Source: Siphlonurus alternatus
Lineage: Eukaryota; Arthropoda; Insecta; Ephemeroptera; Siphlonuridae
NCBI GenBank assembly: GCA_949825025.1
Contig: OX463780.1
Span: 42,264,979-42,328,978, forward strand
Direction: 5' to 3'
DNA: 64,000 bases
Both the position numbers and the translations under genes were made by a program. The notes beneath the pieces were generated by a model. The model saw only the letters and a list, made by a program, of their open reading frames with translations. It did no database searches and had not been told where the DNA came from. Below, one piece after another: positions 51,961 through 64,000 of this stretch. Every line of letters begins with the position of its first letter. Position 1 is the first letter of the stretch.

Positions 51961-52722
51961 ATTTATAATTAACAATTATAGAAATGTGTATAATATATGT
52001 AAATATTATACTTTTTTATGTCATTGAATTATAAATATATAATTTTTACTACTTTAATTAGAATTACTCATCAGTATGTATATATTGAATAAATAATTAG
52101 ATGAATAAATATATGGTATAAAGTTTATTTAAACTATTTCTCTTTTCTAACGAATCATTCGAAACTTTACCCCTTTTTTATAATAATTTCCCCATCCCCC
52201 CCTAAAAACACCCTCAACATTAAACTTCCTACACCAACCACCCCCTAAATAAACGTCAGCCATTCCAAAAACTCATTAACATAATTATATCCTGACTCAT
52301 TCCAACTCCCACCCCTTTCTTTATGCCTTTTGACATTTTTTATATTATAAAAAATCCTCTTGTGCCCCAATCAGCGTCGCTGATGCCACCCCCAATTCTT
52401 TTTATTTTAAACTCTTTTACCCCCTTCTCTACTTTTTTTTTTTTCGTTTCTCTCTTTTTTTTTTCTCTATATATAACAGTCTAACCCTTTCAATAGTGAA
52501 ATGAGGTTGCTTTGTGTTTTCAAATCAGTTACCGAACCCTCTCTCTCTCCCCTCCCCTCTCTCTCCATCCACCACCACTCGCCGTGCGAAAATTTTCCAT
52601 TTCATTTTAAAAGTACATAGTGTTTTATTCGATAAAAAAGTTAGAGTTAAAAAAAAATAAAAAGAGAGTTAGGAGAGGGAGGGATGAGTGAGTGAGATGA
52701 TGATGAGAGGGGGTAAAAAAAA

Positions 52723-52726
<4 letters not shown>

Positions 52727-52800
<74 letters not shown>
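52727..52800. repeat. (GA)n microsatellite
   Basis: About 74 bp of GA, followed at once by GC-richer unique sequence to about 53170. Confidence 0.98.
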
Positions 52801-52802
<2 letters not shown>

Positions 52803-53583
52803 GGAGAGAGTTTTCGCAGTTCGAATTTGATGCGATGAATCACCTATCACTCAATTAACGCCTGATTCAACTAAATGAGCCGCAGAGCACCATGGCAGCA
52901 GCAATGCCTTCGACGCCGACGCCGCGCGAGTATGAAATGTGATGGTATAGCTCTTGGTATATATAGCAAGAGTAAAAGCTTCAATTTTCCAGCTATAACA
53001 TTAGTATAGCTATATAGTATATATAGGCTTGATGTTGCAATGCATGCTGGGAAAACTGACTGGGCACAGCGGGAGGGATGGTAATTAATTATCATGGGTG
53101 CTGTAATGACTTGGACTGATGATGAATTTGGTAGAGGACAGACAGACATGCTGGGGGAGAGAGAGAACGCTTTACAAAACGAAAGACTACATAGTCAGTC
53201 AGCCATATAGTATAATATATATTTATAATTAAACACTGTTTATATTTTTAGTGTTTCATTTTATTCATTCTAATAATTGTTTATGAATAGCCAGGCAATG
53301 ATTTTGAAATATATATTATTATATAATAAGAGGAGGCAAAAGCAACAAAATACACAACACTTTTAATATAATACTCATGTTAATTTAGGAGTTTTACTAA
53401 AGCTCCAAAACGTGATTGCCTATTCAAAATATTAATAACATTGATGACTATGAATTTTAAAATATATACACATAAAAAAATTAATATTTAATTGTATATT
53501 TACTTTTTATATACCATTTGGGTATAATAGAGTTTTTTTCTATGTATTTAAAACGGTTAACAAGATTAACGATATATTATAGC

Positions 53584-53616
<33 letters not shown>

Positions 53617-54023
53617 CATTTAGTTTTTTTTCCTTGTTATAACATAAAATTGAATGACCGTACTTTAATTTATATTATATATTATTACACATAACCTTTA
53701 TATAAATATAAGTACTTATTATTTTTGTTCAATAAAAATTCAATGCTTTTACTTAAAAACTGGTATAGAATTAGAATTTATTATATATTATATTACATAT
53801 AATTTTTTTTATATGTAAATGTGTAACGCTTGAAAGAGCAATTAAGTTCTTTTTTTTTTATATATATATTATATTTAATATTTTTTTATTATATTTCCCT
53901 CATGCAGAGTGGACAAGCAAGCAGGCGGGTGGAAGAACACTTGAAAATAGACCTCCTTTATGTTCACATCTGCTTCACTCGCTATTTTTATTGTCTTTGA
54001 GGCAGACAGAAAAGTCCTCAAGC

Positions 54024-54043
54024 GTTCGTTCGTTCGTTCGTTC
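54024..54043. repeat. (GTTC)n tetranucleotide repeat
   Basis: Five tandem GTTC units within a GC-richer patch (about 53910-54070). Confidence 0.85.
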
Positions 54044-54070
54044 TGACTTTAGTCCGCGGGCTAACAGAAA

Positions 54071-56984
54071 CAATCGGTACAGAAAAAGCTTGGACACGTA
54101 ATATACTGTTAGGGGAAGGAATTTTATTTTTTTTTTCTCGTCACACAAGTGGATAAAAAAATTATATTTTAAATTAAATCGTAATAAATGAGAAAGAAAT
54201 GCGAGTGAAAAAAAAAACAAACATGCTAAAACAGTGTGAAATATTAATTTTTATGAAATTTTTATTATATACCTTTATGACAGTAAAATTACACATAGCA
54301 TTATAATATATTTTCTCTTCAATTTAAAATAAAATATGCATGGAATTTTCATAAATCAATGATATAATTCAATACAATAAAAAAAAATACAAATTATTTG
54401 CTTATCAAGTTAATACAATTTGAAGTATAGTTTTAATAAAATAAAATTAAAAATGTGACAATAAATGAATGAACTATATATTATGTCCAGTTCTTTGTTA
54501 CTTATTACTATAATAAATTTATAGTGAAGAGTAATTCATACTTAAATTTATATATATTAAATGAAGTAATGTTATTCTTCTCTTAATAAAACTTAAAATG
54601 AATAATTTGATATGGTTAATTTCTATATATATATGATTGCCATTTTATAAGTTATGAGTATGCGGTACGGTATGCAAGTGATTCATTATACTCTATAGTT
54701 ATTCTTGAGAGTGTACCATTCTCAAGTTCAAAGCTAGACACAACATCGTAAAACATATCGCATCCTACCCCCCACGTGGTCAAATATCACACCGCCTCCG
54801 ATGTTGACGTCACTGCTTTTAAAACCTTATTCCATTTTCAAGAGGCATTTAAATTAATTGCAAATTTAATTATGTTTTTAACAACTATAAATTATATGTC
54901 AAAAGGTTTTTACTATAGAATAACATTTCAAGTATACAAATCGTTTGTTCAAGATTTATGAATATACCAAATGTTACTAAAAATATTATTGTATATTTTA
55001 TAATGAACATAACCATGATTCAATATTATACAATACATATAATATTTAACTTATATATTATATGGTAAGTAAATGCAAATGTATGATATTGATAACCAAG
55101 CAATTGCATAATAATTATACATAACATGATTGCAACAGCTGATGATAACTATATAGTATCATACAAAGTTAGCTACAGCATATAACTGCAAGCCACCAAG
55201 TATGGTAACACCGATTGACAGTCATATTATTTAACATACACAAGCTGGCAATACGTAAATATATCTATTTAGTAAGCTGATCTATATTGGCATATTAAAT
55301 TATATATGTATATTATATATATAAAACCATCATCATAATTCATTAATATAACACACAGTATATATATATATATATATATGTTATCATCAACACAGTTACA
55401 GTACACAACAAACTACCTATTACTAACCATTGCCCTAATTAAATAGTATGGTTAGTTGTATATTATATATTATAACATCATGTACAAGCTTCAAATTACA
55501 AACTAGTAGTGGCGAACGATAATAATTCAAATAGCTCAGCATTATTATTATTTTTTTTTAATATCAAATGTTTATATATCAATATTATTATTAGAAAGCT
55601 CTATTATATTTAATTATGCTATATATTTATACTGATTATGATAGATAATAAGCTTTATAATTATTATGCAAGAAAAAAATAAATATAAAATGTTATGTAT
55701 GACCTGAATTGATCTATTTAATTTAATGGTCAATTAATTTAAATTACTAAAGTGTTCTATATATATTGGAGAGTTTGCTAACAAATATTATCACAACTTA
55801 AAATATTACTATAATATTTAAATATTACATCAAATTGGATTTAATAATTATAATAATATTATAACGTAAAAAAAAAAAAATACTGCATATATTAAATTTT
55901 ACATTATTTAGTATTATAATTGTGTAAATTTATTCTAGAATAAAAAAGTTATAGTAATTATTGAGGTCTTTTGACTATCATTAACGTATATAATATAGAG
56001 TTGCATATGAAATGCATTCAAATGCTAATGTAAAATTGCATATATAATGCATATAGAATAAGTACTTGCTAAAGGCTATTTAATTCGAGAGAGTTGCTGT
56101 GTTATAATATAGCAGTTGCTGACTACTGTTATATATATATATAATATACAGTACATACGTATATACATGTACTACATGTATTGTTGTAACATGACTTAAA
56201 ACTCATGTATATTTTATCATATACATAGCGTGTCGTTTTTGTATTTTTTTCTGTTACAATTTTTTTTTCTGTTAGTTTTATATATACATAATTATAATTG
56301 TATAACTATTATGCAGTACATTATATTTGCAGGTAAAATGCAGTAAATTTTTTTTTTACATCATATATATAATGACCATTGTTATGAAATATTTATTTTT
56401 TATTTAATGTTAAGTATAACAACATCTATTTACTATATCAAACAAAAACAATTGTATATATTTATATAAAAAATGCTAATTGTTAAATTACGAGCTAAAA
56501 AAATTCTAGGTATTGCGTGAGTTGTGTTATAGAGTTGTGGTGGTCATTTAAGTGACATAGAGCTCTAAAAAGTTAATATTTCCCTTTTAATCTTAAACGT
56601 CATCTTATTTCACAAAAATTTTAGTCGAAACTTCATTATCATTAAAAAAAATACTTAACTTGTTTACAGACCTTTATAATTATAATTAAACTAAAGTTTT
56701 ATTGCTCTAATGCTCTACATATAACAACATGATATATAATTATACTTTTTTTTTTCTTAGCTGTGTGAAAAGTTGCTTCATATTATTAAAGTACATATAT
56801 TGTGCAATTCAAGTACACATTTTATATATAGTCTCAATTTATATTATAGAAATATTTCAAACCTAAAATATAATTTAAAATATGATTTGAAATGGTATAC
56901 ACGATGTATCAATTTTATTCATTGAATACTGTATTGAATAGAAATTTAGAAATCCTCACTCCTCCTCTAATATGCAATTAACGG
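54071..56984. other. AT-rich non-coding stretch
   Basis: TA-rich with a (TA)n run near 55359-55379 and an octamer ATGCAAAT at 55073-55080. Short frames such as that near 54776 show no recognisable features. Confidence 0.5.
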
Positions 56985-56986
56985 CA

Positions 56987-59612
56987 GAATTTTTTTGGGA
57001 CCAGAGAATTGAATCTAAACGGAATTGAATCTAACGCGGAATTGAATCTAAAACAAAATAGTGGATTTTTGTGGTGGGGGTGCAAAAAAAGTTATAAAAG
57101 AGATATGGCAACACTGTTTTAGATTTGTTTCCACTTTAGATTCATTTCCCCCCTCAATTTTTGTTTGAATAATTAAAAAAGTAAACAACTCAAAAATAAC
57201 GGAATTGAATTCAAAGAGTGGGGAATTGAATCTAAAGAGCGAGGAATTGAATCTAAAACAGGGCTATGCACCATTGGGATGGGGGTATACGCAGTTCGAG
57301 ATTCGAGAAAAGTGGACCTTTTAGGCCACGCCTCCTGGTAACCTTATGGGAAATCCACCAACTTTGGTGCCAATTTCCAGAGCGCTTGAGGAATTATGGT
57401 GGAAGATGAGACTGTCTGGGGGTAATTTGTGCTAAAAATTACGATTTTTGAACCGTTGAAGTCGACCACTTAAAGATAACACCTACTTTTGGGGTTGGAA
57501 CGAATCTAAAAGTGAGAAATTGAATCTAATACTGCGGAAACGAATCTAAAGGGTGATGAATTGAATCTTAAAGTGGGGAAATGAATCTAATACCACGTAA
57601 ACGAATAATATTTTAAAGCAAAAACCGAATGTTACAAAAATAAAATAATATAGTGTAGAATCACCATGAATATTAAGTTCCCCCCCCCCCTGAATTGTTC
57701 AAAAATAGTTCAAAATTTCTGTATCATTTGTTCTACGTTAGTGCTGGTTTGTGCCGTTAATATTTTCGTTAGTGCAATTTGCATAACCTTATATTATAAT
57801 TGACGGTTTTAATAAGGAGGCCAACTTAACGGTAAGAACCCCCTGCCCTCTTCTTTCGAAAAGTCGTTTTTTTCTATCCAAATCATTTATTAAAGGAATA
57901 TATGTTGTTAAAATTATATTGGGCAGCACCACGAAATTGTTGGGTTGCCTACCTACGGGATAATGCTCAGCTGTTTACCTCCCCTCACTTTTCCCCCTGT
58001 TGTCAAACCGTATGTAAAAAGTAGAAAGTTTTTTTTTTTTTACCAGGTTTCATTATTTAAGGACACGAAAAAATAGCTTATGTATTTTTTTACAAACAAG
58101 CAAATGATTTGGAAACGATATAAATGTAATAACTGCAGTCTATAATTTATAATTTTTTTGTCTACATTTTCTCTCTTACTGCACGCTGCTGATGTATCAC
58201 AACAATATGACGCGGCAGGTTCCTGTAAAGTATGCAATATACGTTGCAGTGACGTTATGTGAGTTTGGCCTATTGATTCCATTAATACATCTCATATTAT
58301 GTTAAAAAAAATTAAAATGTTAAAATATAAAATAACTTCTCGGTTCTTGTGGCCACTGCTATTTTGTGTTATGTTTGAAGTATGTGTATTTAATTGCGAT
58401 CAATATACTTGATTTCTAGTTTTTAAGAAAATAAAATCAAACATTAAAATACAATGTAAACAATTTATATAAAGCTCATTTCTCTTTTAGGATAAATGTA
58501 GCAATAAAACGAAACGGAAAATCGGTAGACAGTAAAACGAGTGGAGATGTCGTGTCCTATCACAAGTAATGGTTCGATTGTTGAGATTTTGATTCTTTTT
58601 CAATTTTTTTTTTATTTAGAGAGTTTCCACAAATCTCAATTTCACACCAATTGATTTATACTTAATTTTTAAAATATTTTAATTAAGAGCAATTATTATT
58701 GTTGAAAAATAATTTTCAAGCATAATATATATTTCATATTAGTTGAATAAAATAATTCATTATTTCGATCATGATACGAGTGTATAAATTTTATTCAAAT
58801 ATAAATATTTTTTAAATGACAAAATAAATACACGCTTTTTTAAATTTTTAAATAATTTTTTTATTATTTATATAAAAGGCAATTATTTTAAAGTGTTTTA
58901 AAAAATTACATAAAAACAAACCAGTTGATATTATGAAAACATGCTTTTAGAATTATATACTATAGAATTTTTTTACTGTCGTAAGTCTAGTGATATTTTT
59001 TTAAATCTTCGATAGTTATTGAAGACAAGTTCTAATACTCCATCAGACGACAGAATTTATAATTATCAATTTTGCAACATTTTGCTTAAATATAAGATAC
59101 ACTTCCATGTTCACAAGTAGGCTAATAGAAGCATGCAATCAACGTTCAAATACAAGCTAATCTCCTGTAGAATATTTTTGTCAAGCAGCAACTTTGTCGC
59201 ACAAAGTAGCTTCATCCTAACAATAATTTTTGTATCTTCCGTTCCATTTGAAACAAATCGCACAACGATAGCTATTTTCAACTGTCAGTGTATTTGATTT
59301 TTAATATACACACATCCTATCTTGCTACCTACCGAATTGTATAGGAAATAGATAAAAAGCAATCACAAATGGAAATTACATAGACAATGTATGGCTTCAT
59401 CACTACGTCATTTCCTAGCATTTCTAATTACAAATGTTCATATAATTTATATATTTCCTCATTTTCATTGTAAATAAAGTATTATTTAGTAAATGTTATG
59501 TTATTTGTTTAGCTTTAATTTGCATTAATATTTCAACAGTGATATTTTTTTAGATTCAATTCTGCGTTAGATTTATTTCCGTTTAGATTCAATTCCGGGG
59601 AGCCAAAATTTT
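56987..59612. mobile_element. Putative 2.6-kb TIR transposon with repeated GAATTGAATCTAAA motif
   Basis: The left end (about 56987-57053) carries three units of the motif. The right end (about 59546-59610), read on the minus strand, carries three matching units in the same order with the same spacers (CTAAACGGAA then CTAACGC). These form imperfect terminal inverted repeats of about 65 bp. Further units follow in the left part at about 57200-57260 and 57507-57605, with inverted units near 57118-57150. Clustered subterminal copies are typical of transposase binding sites. No transposase was recognised; the internal 80-codon minus frame at 58040-58282 is unassigned. Could also be two short related repeats in opposite orientation. 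Confidence 0.6.
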
Positions 59613-59904
59613 ATATTTTAAGTTTATTTGGGGATTTCAGCTTTGAGACAAAAAAATAATAATAAGCAAAATTATGTAATGAAAATTCTTGTCAAGGCTC
59701 AAAGTCATATAATATTATATATTATATAGCTTATGTATATTTAATAATAAAATATTTCAAAAATTAAACCAATCTTTTCATTTGCTATTGATACAATTTA
59801 TTTTTTTTATTTTTATCACTGCTAGGTAATTCACTATTCAGTGCATGTGTAATTTTAAAAATTATGAAATTAAAACTAAATATTAGTAATAAGTAATAAC
59901 AACA

Positions 59905-60250
59905 ATTTAAGGATGAATCTCAGTTGATTGAGATCTCGGAATCGAACTGACCCCTTTGAATGCAACAAAACTTGCAGGGGACTTAAAACTTGTCATCAAT
60001 AGATGGCATACAAACTTTGACGTGGATCCGTGTGAGCAGTTTTGTGACAATTGAGGTAGAAGTTTAACACGGAGCCTTATGGTAAAAAATGGAGCTATTG
60101 TGAAAAAAACACCCCCTTAAATTTTGCCAAACCATGAACGATTAAATTTCAGAACGTTCTCAAATTTTTAAAATTTATTTTATTCGATTCCGCCTGACAG
60201 AAGACAGAAATTTTCAACACAACATTGTGACGTCGAAGTTATACTGAGGT
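59905..60250. repeat. Possible degraded repeat element
   Basis: Composition more balanced than the neighbourhood, with GGAATCGAACTGACCCC and CACGGAGCCTTATGG; starts with a small inverted repeat (GAATCTCAGTTGATTGAGATC). No frame or RNA gene could be supported; repeat origin is a guess. Confidence 0.25.
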
Positions 60251-61059
60251 TAGTCGTTAAATATAAAATGTTTCCATCTTTATTAATAATTGAGATGTGG
60301 AAAAACATTGTAATATTTTTATTGCTGTTCTGTAAATACGAGGGGAAAATAATAATTTCCTGTATTATTTTCTAAATATTACATGATGTAAAATATTTTA
60401 TGACATAAGGGCAGTTTATGTGTACATTTCTGAATATTATATTTATTTTAAACGTGTATTTGTATATTAAAATTTCATGACAAGAGAAAACCGCGGTCTT
60501 TAATTTAACACTTGCTAGTTCATACTTATATTATAGTAAATAAATTCTCTTTGAAAAAAAAAAAAAAAAATACACTGAATATAAAAATAAATGTTGTGAA
60601 TAAAATAACATTCAAACAAAACACTTTCTTATTTGAAAAATATCTTTGTAAAACAAAGACAGTTGCCTATCTTTTTGACTTCTTTTTCCTTCACTTCTTT
60701 GCACCCCTTTTATTTTATGATAGAATAGTGGGGGTTAAAAATCGCATTATAAATCAATTTGACTGATAGTGGCCAAAGAACTTGGGTAAACTTTGAGAGA
60801 AACGTTTTGCTATATATTGATTACCAACCCTTACATAAAACTCAAGTAAAAGTATCATATTTTTTTTTGTATGATAAGTTATAAAAGAAAAGATGTTGGC
60901 ATGAGCAATTTCTTTATAGTATACTTGACGTTTTGACTATATCATTGTAGGACCACCTTTATTGAAATATATAATATACCACAAGTTGAATCAAGATGAA
61001 AATTATTATTGAGAGAATGATAATAAAAAGAGAGGGGGTTGAAATTTGAAGTTTTATAC
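60251..61059. other. AT-rich non-coding stretch
   Basis: Includes an A-run near 60554-60570. No exon or RNA gene seen. Confidence 0.5.
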
Positions 61060-61320
61060 TTAAGGTAGTTTAAATTGTAACAACATTTCGACATGCCGCA
61101 TAAAGCAGCGTGAACAACGACTTTGTATATTAGATGTAACGTAGCGGCCGGTACACGTATATCTACACCACCTTGTACGCGAGTGAGAGAGTTGTTTATT
61201 TGCTAGAAATGCCGCGCGCCACCCTCTCCTCCCACCCCATGTTCTCCAACACCATCCGGAGAACATAAAAGCAAAACAAAATGGGGAGTTTGCTTGGGCA
61301 GATTGAGTCAGGGTAGTTAA
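61060..61320. promoter_or_regulatory. GC-richer island
   Basis: Unique sequence with GCGGCCGGTACACG and GCCGCGCGCCACCC in AT-rich DNA. The 68-codon minus frame is Arg/Trp-rich and looks non-coding. Possible regulatory element by composition only. Confidence 0.2.
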
Positions 61321-63339
61321 TGGTGTAATTTAGTTATACATGCGGTTTGTATAAGAGTTAAGTATAAAAAAAAATAACTTTTGAGTTCTTATCTCTAAAC
61401 ATTATACTGTTTGGTATGTACTGCTGCTGTATGTATGTATACTTGATTCCTTGCTATATATTTATTATATGCTTGTCTGGCTGGCTGACTGCCGGGTGGT
61501 TGGCTGCGTGTTGAGCAATAATGAAGCAGAATTAGTGTTTGTAATGAGAGAGATAGGGAGGGAGAAAAAGCAGGCGCGTAAGGGCTGAAAGGAAATTAAG
61601 AGAGAAATGAAGGGGAATGTAATTTTTATTGGTAAAAATTTTCCCCTTATTTTATTTTATTTTTTTTTATGATACATAAAATAATTATCTATAACGTAAT
61701 ATGTATTAGTAAATGACGTCAGAATAGTTTTTAATGATCAATTTTAAATATTTTAATTAAATATAAAAAGAATAATTATTTTTAACAGAAAAAATAATCA
61801 TAAACATTAATTATACATACATAAAATATAATTTTACTATGTTATACTATGGATGTTTTTTTTTATATATACTTATTCAAATATTTAATATATCTTTATA
61901 ATTTTAATATTAAAATTTATAACTTTTGTATTATTCTTAAAATTTTTTATATTATCAGAACATAATATCTTCTACTATTTATTTAAACATTATAAAGGTT
62001 AAATATATAAAGGGTCGAGTTTGCCATGTTTGATCATTTATCAATTATATTGATTGTTATCAAAAGACGGGTAGAAAAGAGAGAACAATGATAGAGGGAG
62101 AATAATTCTGCTGTCATGATTCACATTAAAACATGAGAAACTTTCTCATTAAGCGATACATATCATAAATAGCTATAACAGTAAGTACCTATACACTTAT
62201 ATATGTAGAGAATAAATGTAAGAAGAAGTAGTAGTATAATATGTCATACACACCCTATACCTTCCTCCTATACCTTCTATATATTATATATACATAAATA
62301 ATTAATAAATGAGTCACGTTTTGTGTTGCAATTGCAATTCTCATTAAGATAATGTATAATGTATGTATTTCTTATCTAAAATTTATTGTTACTGAATAAT
62401 TAATTATAACTTTTGATTGAAATTTTAATAGGTTTATTTTACTTATATTATTATAAATGAGAAAATATCTTTAAAGTTTAGTTCCATCGAGTAGAAACTC
62501 CCTATTATGCCATGTAATTCTAATTCTATGAATCTATGGCATATGTCGATGAAAATAATAGAATTTATATGGAATGAATACATAATATAATAATACTGTA
62601 TTATACTTATAAATTTTTATTTTATATATATGTCAATATAAAATATAATATAGTGATTATTTCTGTTCATATAAAAATATTTATGGAAAAATTAATGAAT
62701 TTTCCCATTTTATCAAATAGCAGTCCCATATATGTTTAGACTTAATTTTGCTATACATATAATATATACGTATGAATTTTTATGTTCAATACCTGCAAAT
62801 TGTTGTGGAAAACTAAGTATTATTTAATTTTTAGTACATAAAAACTTTGAAGAATTATTTTTAATTTTTTAGTGTTTTTTAAAGATTTCTATTCTTTAAA
62901 ATTTGATGAATAAATTATTTTCGCAACATTTATTTTGAGATGGAGAGGGGGATGCAATATTATAATTAACAAAGTTTATATCACTTTTAGTCGGAAGCGA
63001 GGGTCACTCACTTACAACAATAATAATTTAACCCTTTTGTTTCCATCTCTATGTAACACCCACAACCATAAGAAATTACAGCAACCCTTCTTTTAAAAAT
63101 AGTACTGATTTTTCTTTTAACAATCATTTACAAAATCTCTAAAGAATATAAAAAATTATAAGAGCTCTTTGGGTGTCTCTCGTGTAATATATCATTGTGT
63201 TTAACATTTTGTTGTTGCTAGAGAAATGAATACAAGTTAATGATAAGGGAGAATATCCTTGTGTCTAACATCCCCTAAGTTTCCTTTCTATTTCACTATT
63301 CGTTTCTCTTGTTTTACTGAACCAAACGACTCTCTTTAA
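61321..63339. other. AT-rich non-coding stretch
   Basis: No coding or RNA feature recognised. Short CT/GA patches and TA runs only. Confidence 0.5.
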
Positions 63340-63456
63340 TCAAAGGCTTCAGCTCTCTCTTTTCTCATGAGTGAGTGAGAGAGACCTGCTACAAGATCGC
63401 TAGGGCTGGACCACCACAGCCATGTAGCATCCCAAGTAGTAAGGACACAGCTAGCG

Positions 63457-63459
<3 letters not shown>

Positions 63460-63491
<32 letters not shown>
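63460..63491. repeat. (GA)n microsatellite
   Basis: About 32 bp of GA inside a GC-richer block (about 63340-63720) that gives overlapping frames of about 105 codons on both strands, none with recognisable protein features. Confidence 0.93.
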
Positions 63492-63494
<3 letters not shown>

Positions 63495-64000
63495 GTGGAG
63501 AGCCAGGAGCCCCTACACAACGGGCATGCCACCGTGAAATTACTGCGGGCTTTTCCCTCCCACCCTCCACCCCACGTCTCTCTCTCTCTCTTCATCCACG
63601 TCTGTCCGGTCCTCTCTCTCTCTTCTCTCCTCCTCCACCTTTTGGCTTTACCCCTTGGGGACATCACTGATGTACGGTTGTTTGCACACACATAGACAGA
63701 CATACACCATGGCACACCATTCCACGTATAATATACTATATATACATATAAATATATATCTACATCACATATATATACCTATAAGTAAAACAAGAATATA
63801 CATATAAAAATATTATATGTATTTTTTCTCTCCCTCTCTCTCTCTCTTACACTAACATCTCTTTTCTGCTTTAAAATAACTCAAAAATCTTGTGGTCAGA
63901 GTCATTTTTTCTCTCTCTCTCTCTCAATCTAACTCTAGAACTGTGTGTAAATCCATAGAGACTATCATCTCAAACACTCACTGAGTCCATTTTTCCCTCT

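Noticed and set aside
58040..58282. 80-codon minus-strand frame inside the 2.6-kb element
   Set aside because: No transposase or other domain signature seen; too short to support.
59935..59960. tRNA-like B box (GTTCGATTCC on the minus strand)
   Set aside because: No cloverleaf: the T-stem does not pair and there is no A box or acceptor stem at the right spacing.

Overview
This is an AT-rich eukaryotic window with spliced genes, long introns, very long (GA)n/(CT)n and (TA)n microsatellites, palindromic foldback elements and one 200-N assembly gap. The recognisable proteins are a Cdk5-like kinase and a POU class 6 factor. Together with base composition and intron structure they suggest an arthropod, probably an insect; I cannot name the species.

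Left end (1-12.2 kb): two genes lie tail to tail. At 846-953 (+) is the terminal coding exon of a Cdk5-like kinase. From 3861 to 12175 on the minus strand are ten consecutive coding exons of a POU class 6 gene (Drosophila pdm3, vertebrate POU6F1/POU6F2). All splice phases agree, giving 1632 nt: 543 codons plus a stop. Order in the protein: low-complexity activator-like region, POU-specific domain split over exons 6331-6511 and 5083-5166, linker, homeodomain split over 4620-4756 and 3861-3985. The N-terminus lies upstream of 12175 and was not found. Inside the intron that splits the POU-specific domain is a 60-nt in-frame candidate cassette exon (5717-5776). It would place about 20 residues at the spot where, as I recall, mammalian POU6F2 has an alternative insert. 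A second candidate exon with an early stop is at 5492-5555. Palindromic MITE-like elements sit in the intergenic region and in four introns.

Middle (12.2-33.6 kb): no convincing coding exon. It is probably a long 5' intron or upstream regulatory region of the POU gene: AT-rich DNA broken by GC-richer islands, often next to long (GA)n/(CT)n tracts. One island has an octamer POU site (15873-15880). There is a perfect 80-bp tandem duplication at 12411-12570 and a long hairpin element at 30829-31022.

33.6-49.9 kb: an approximately 8-kb segment appears twice in direct orientation (33580-41673 and 41874-49857), separated by exactly 200 N. The second copy begins inside a (GA)n tract and the first ends at the gap. 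This pattern fits two overlapping or allelic contig ends that were not merged, so the duplication is probably an assembly artefact. The copies differ by small indels, a 390-bp foldback insertion (first copy only) and about 240 bp present only in the second.

Right end (49.9-64 kb): non-coding DNA with more microsatellites and GC-rich islands, and an unusual structure at about 56.99-59.61 kb. There a motif close to GAATTGAATCTAAA recurs about 17 times and forms imperfect terminal inverted repeats of a putative 2.6-kb transposon that I do not recognise. Most short open frames across the window are microsatellite or palindrome shadows and are not annotated as genes.
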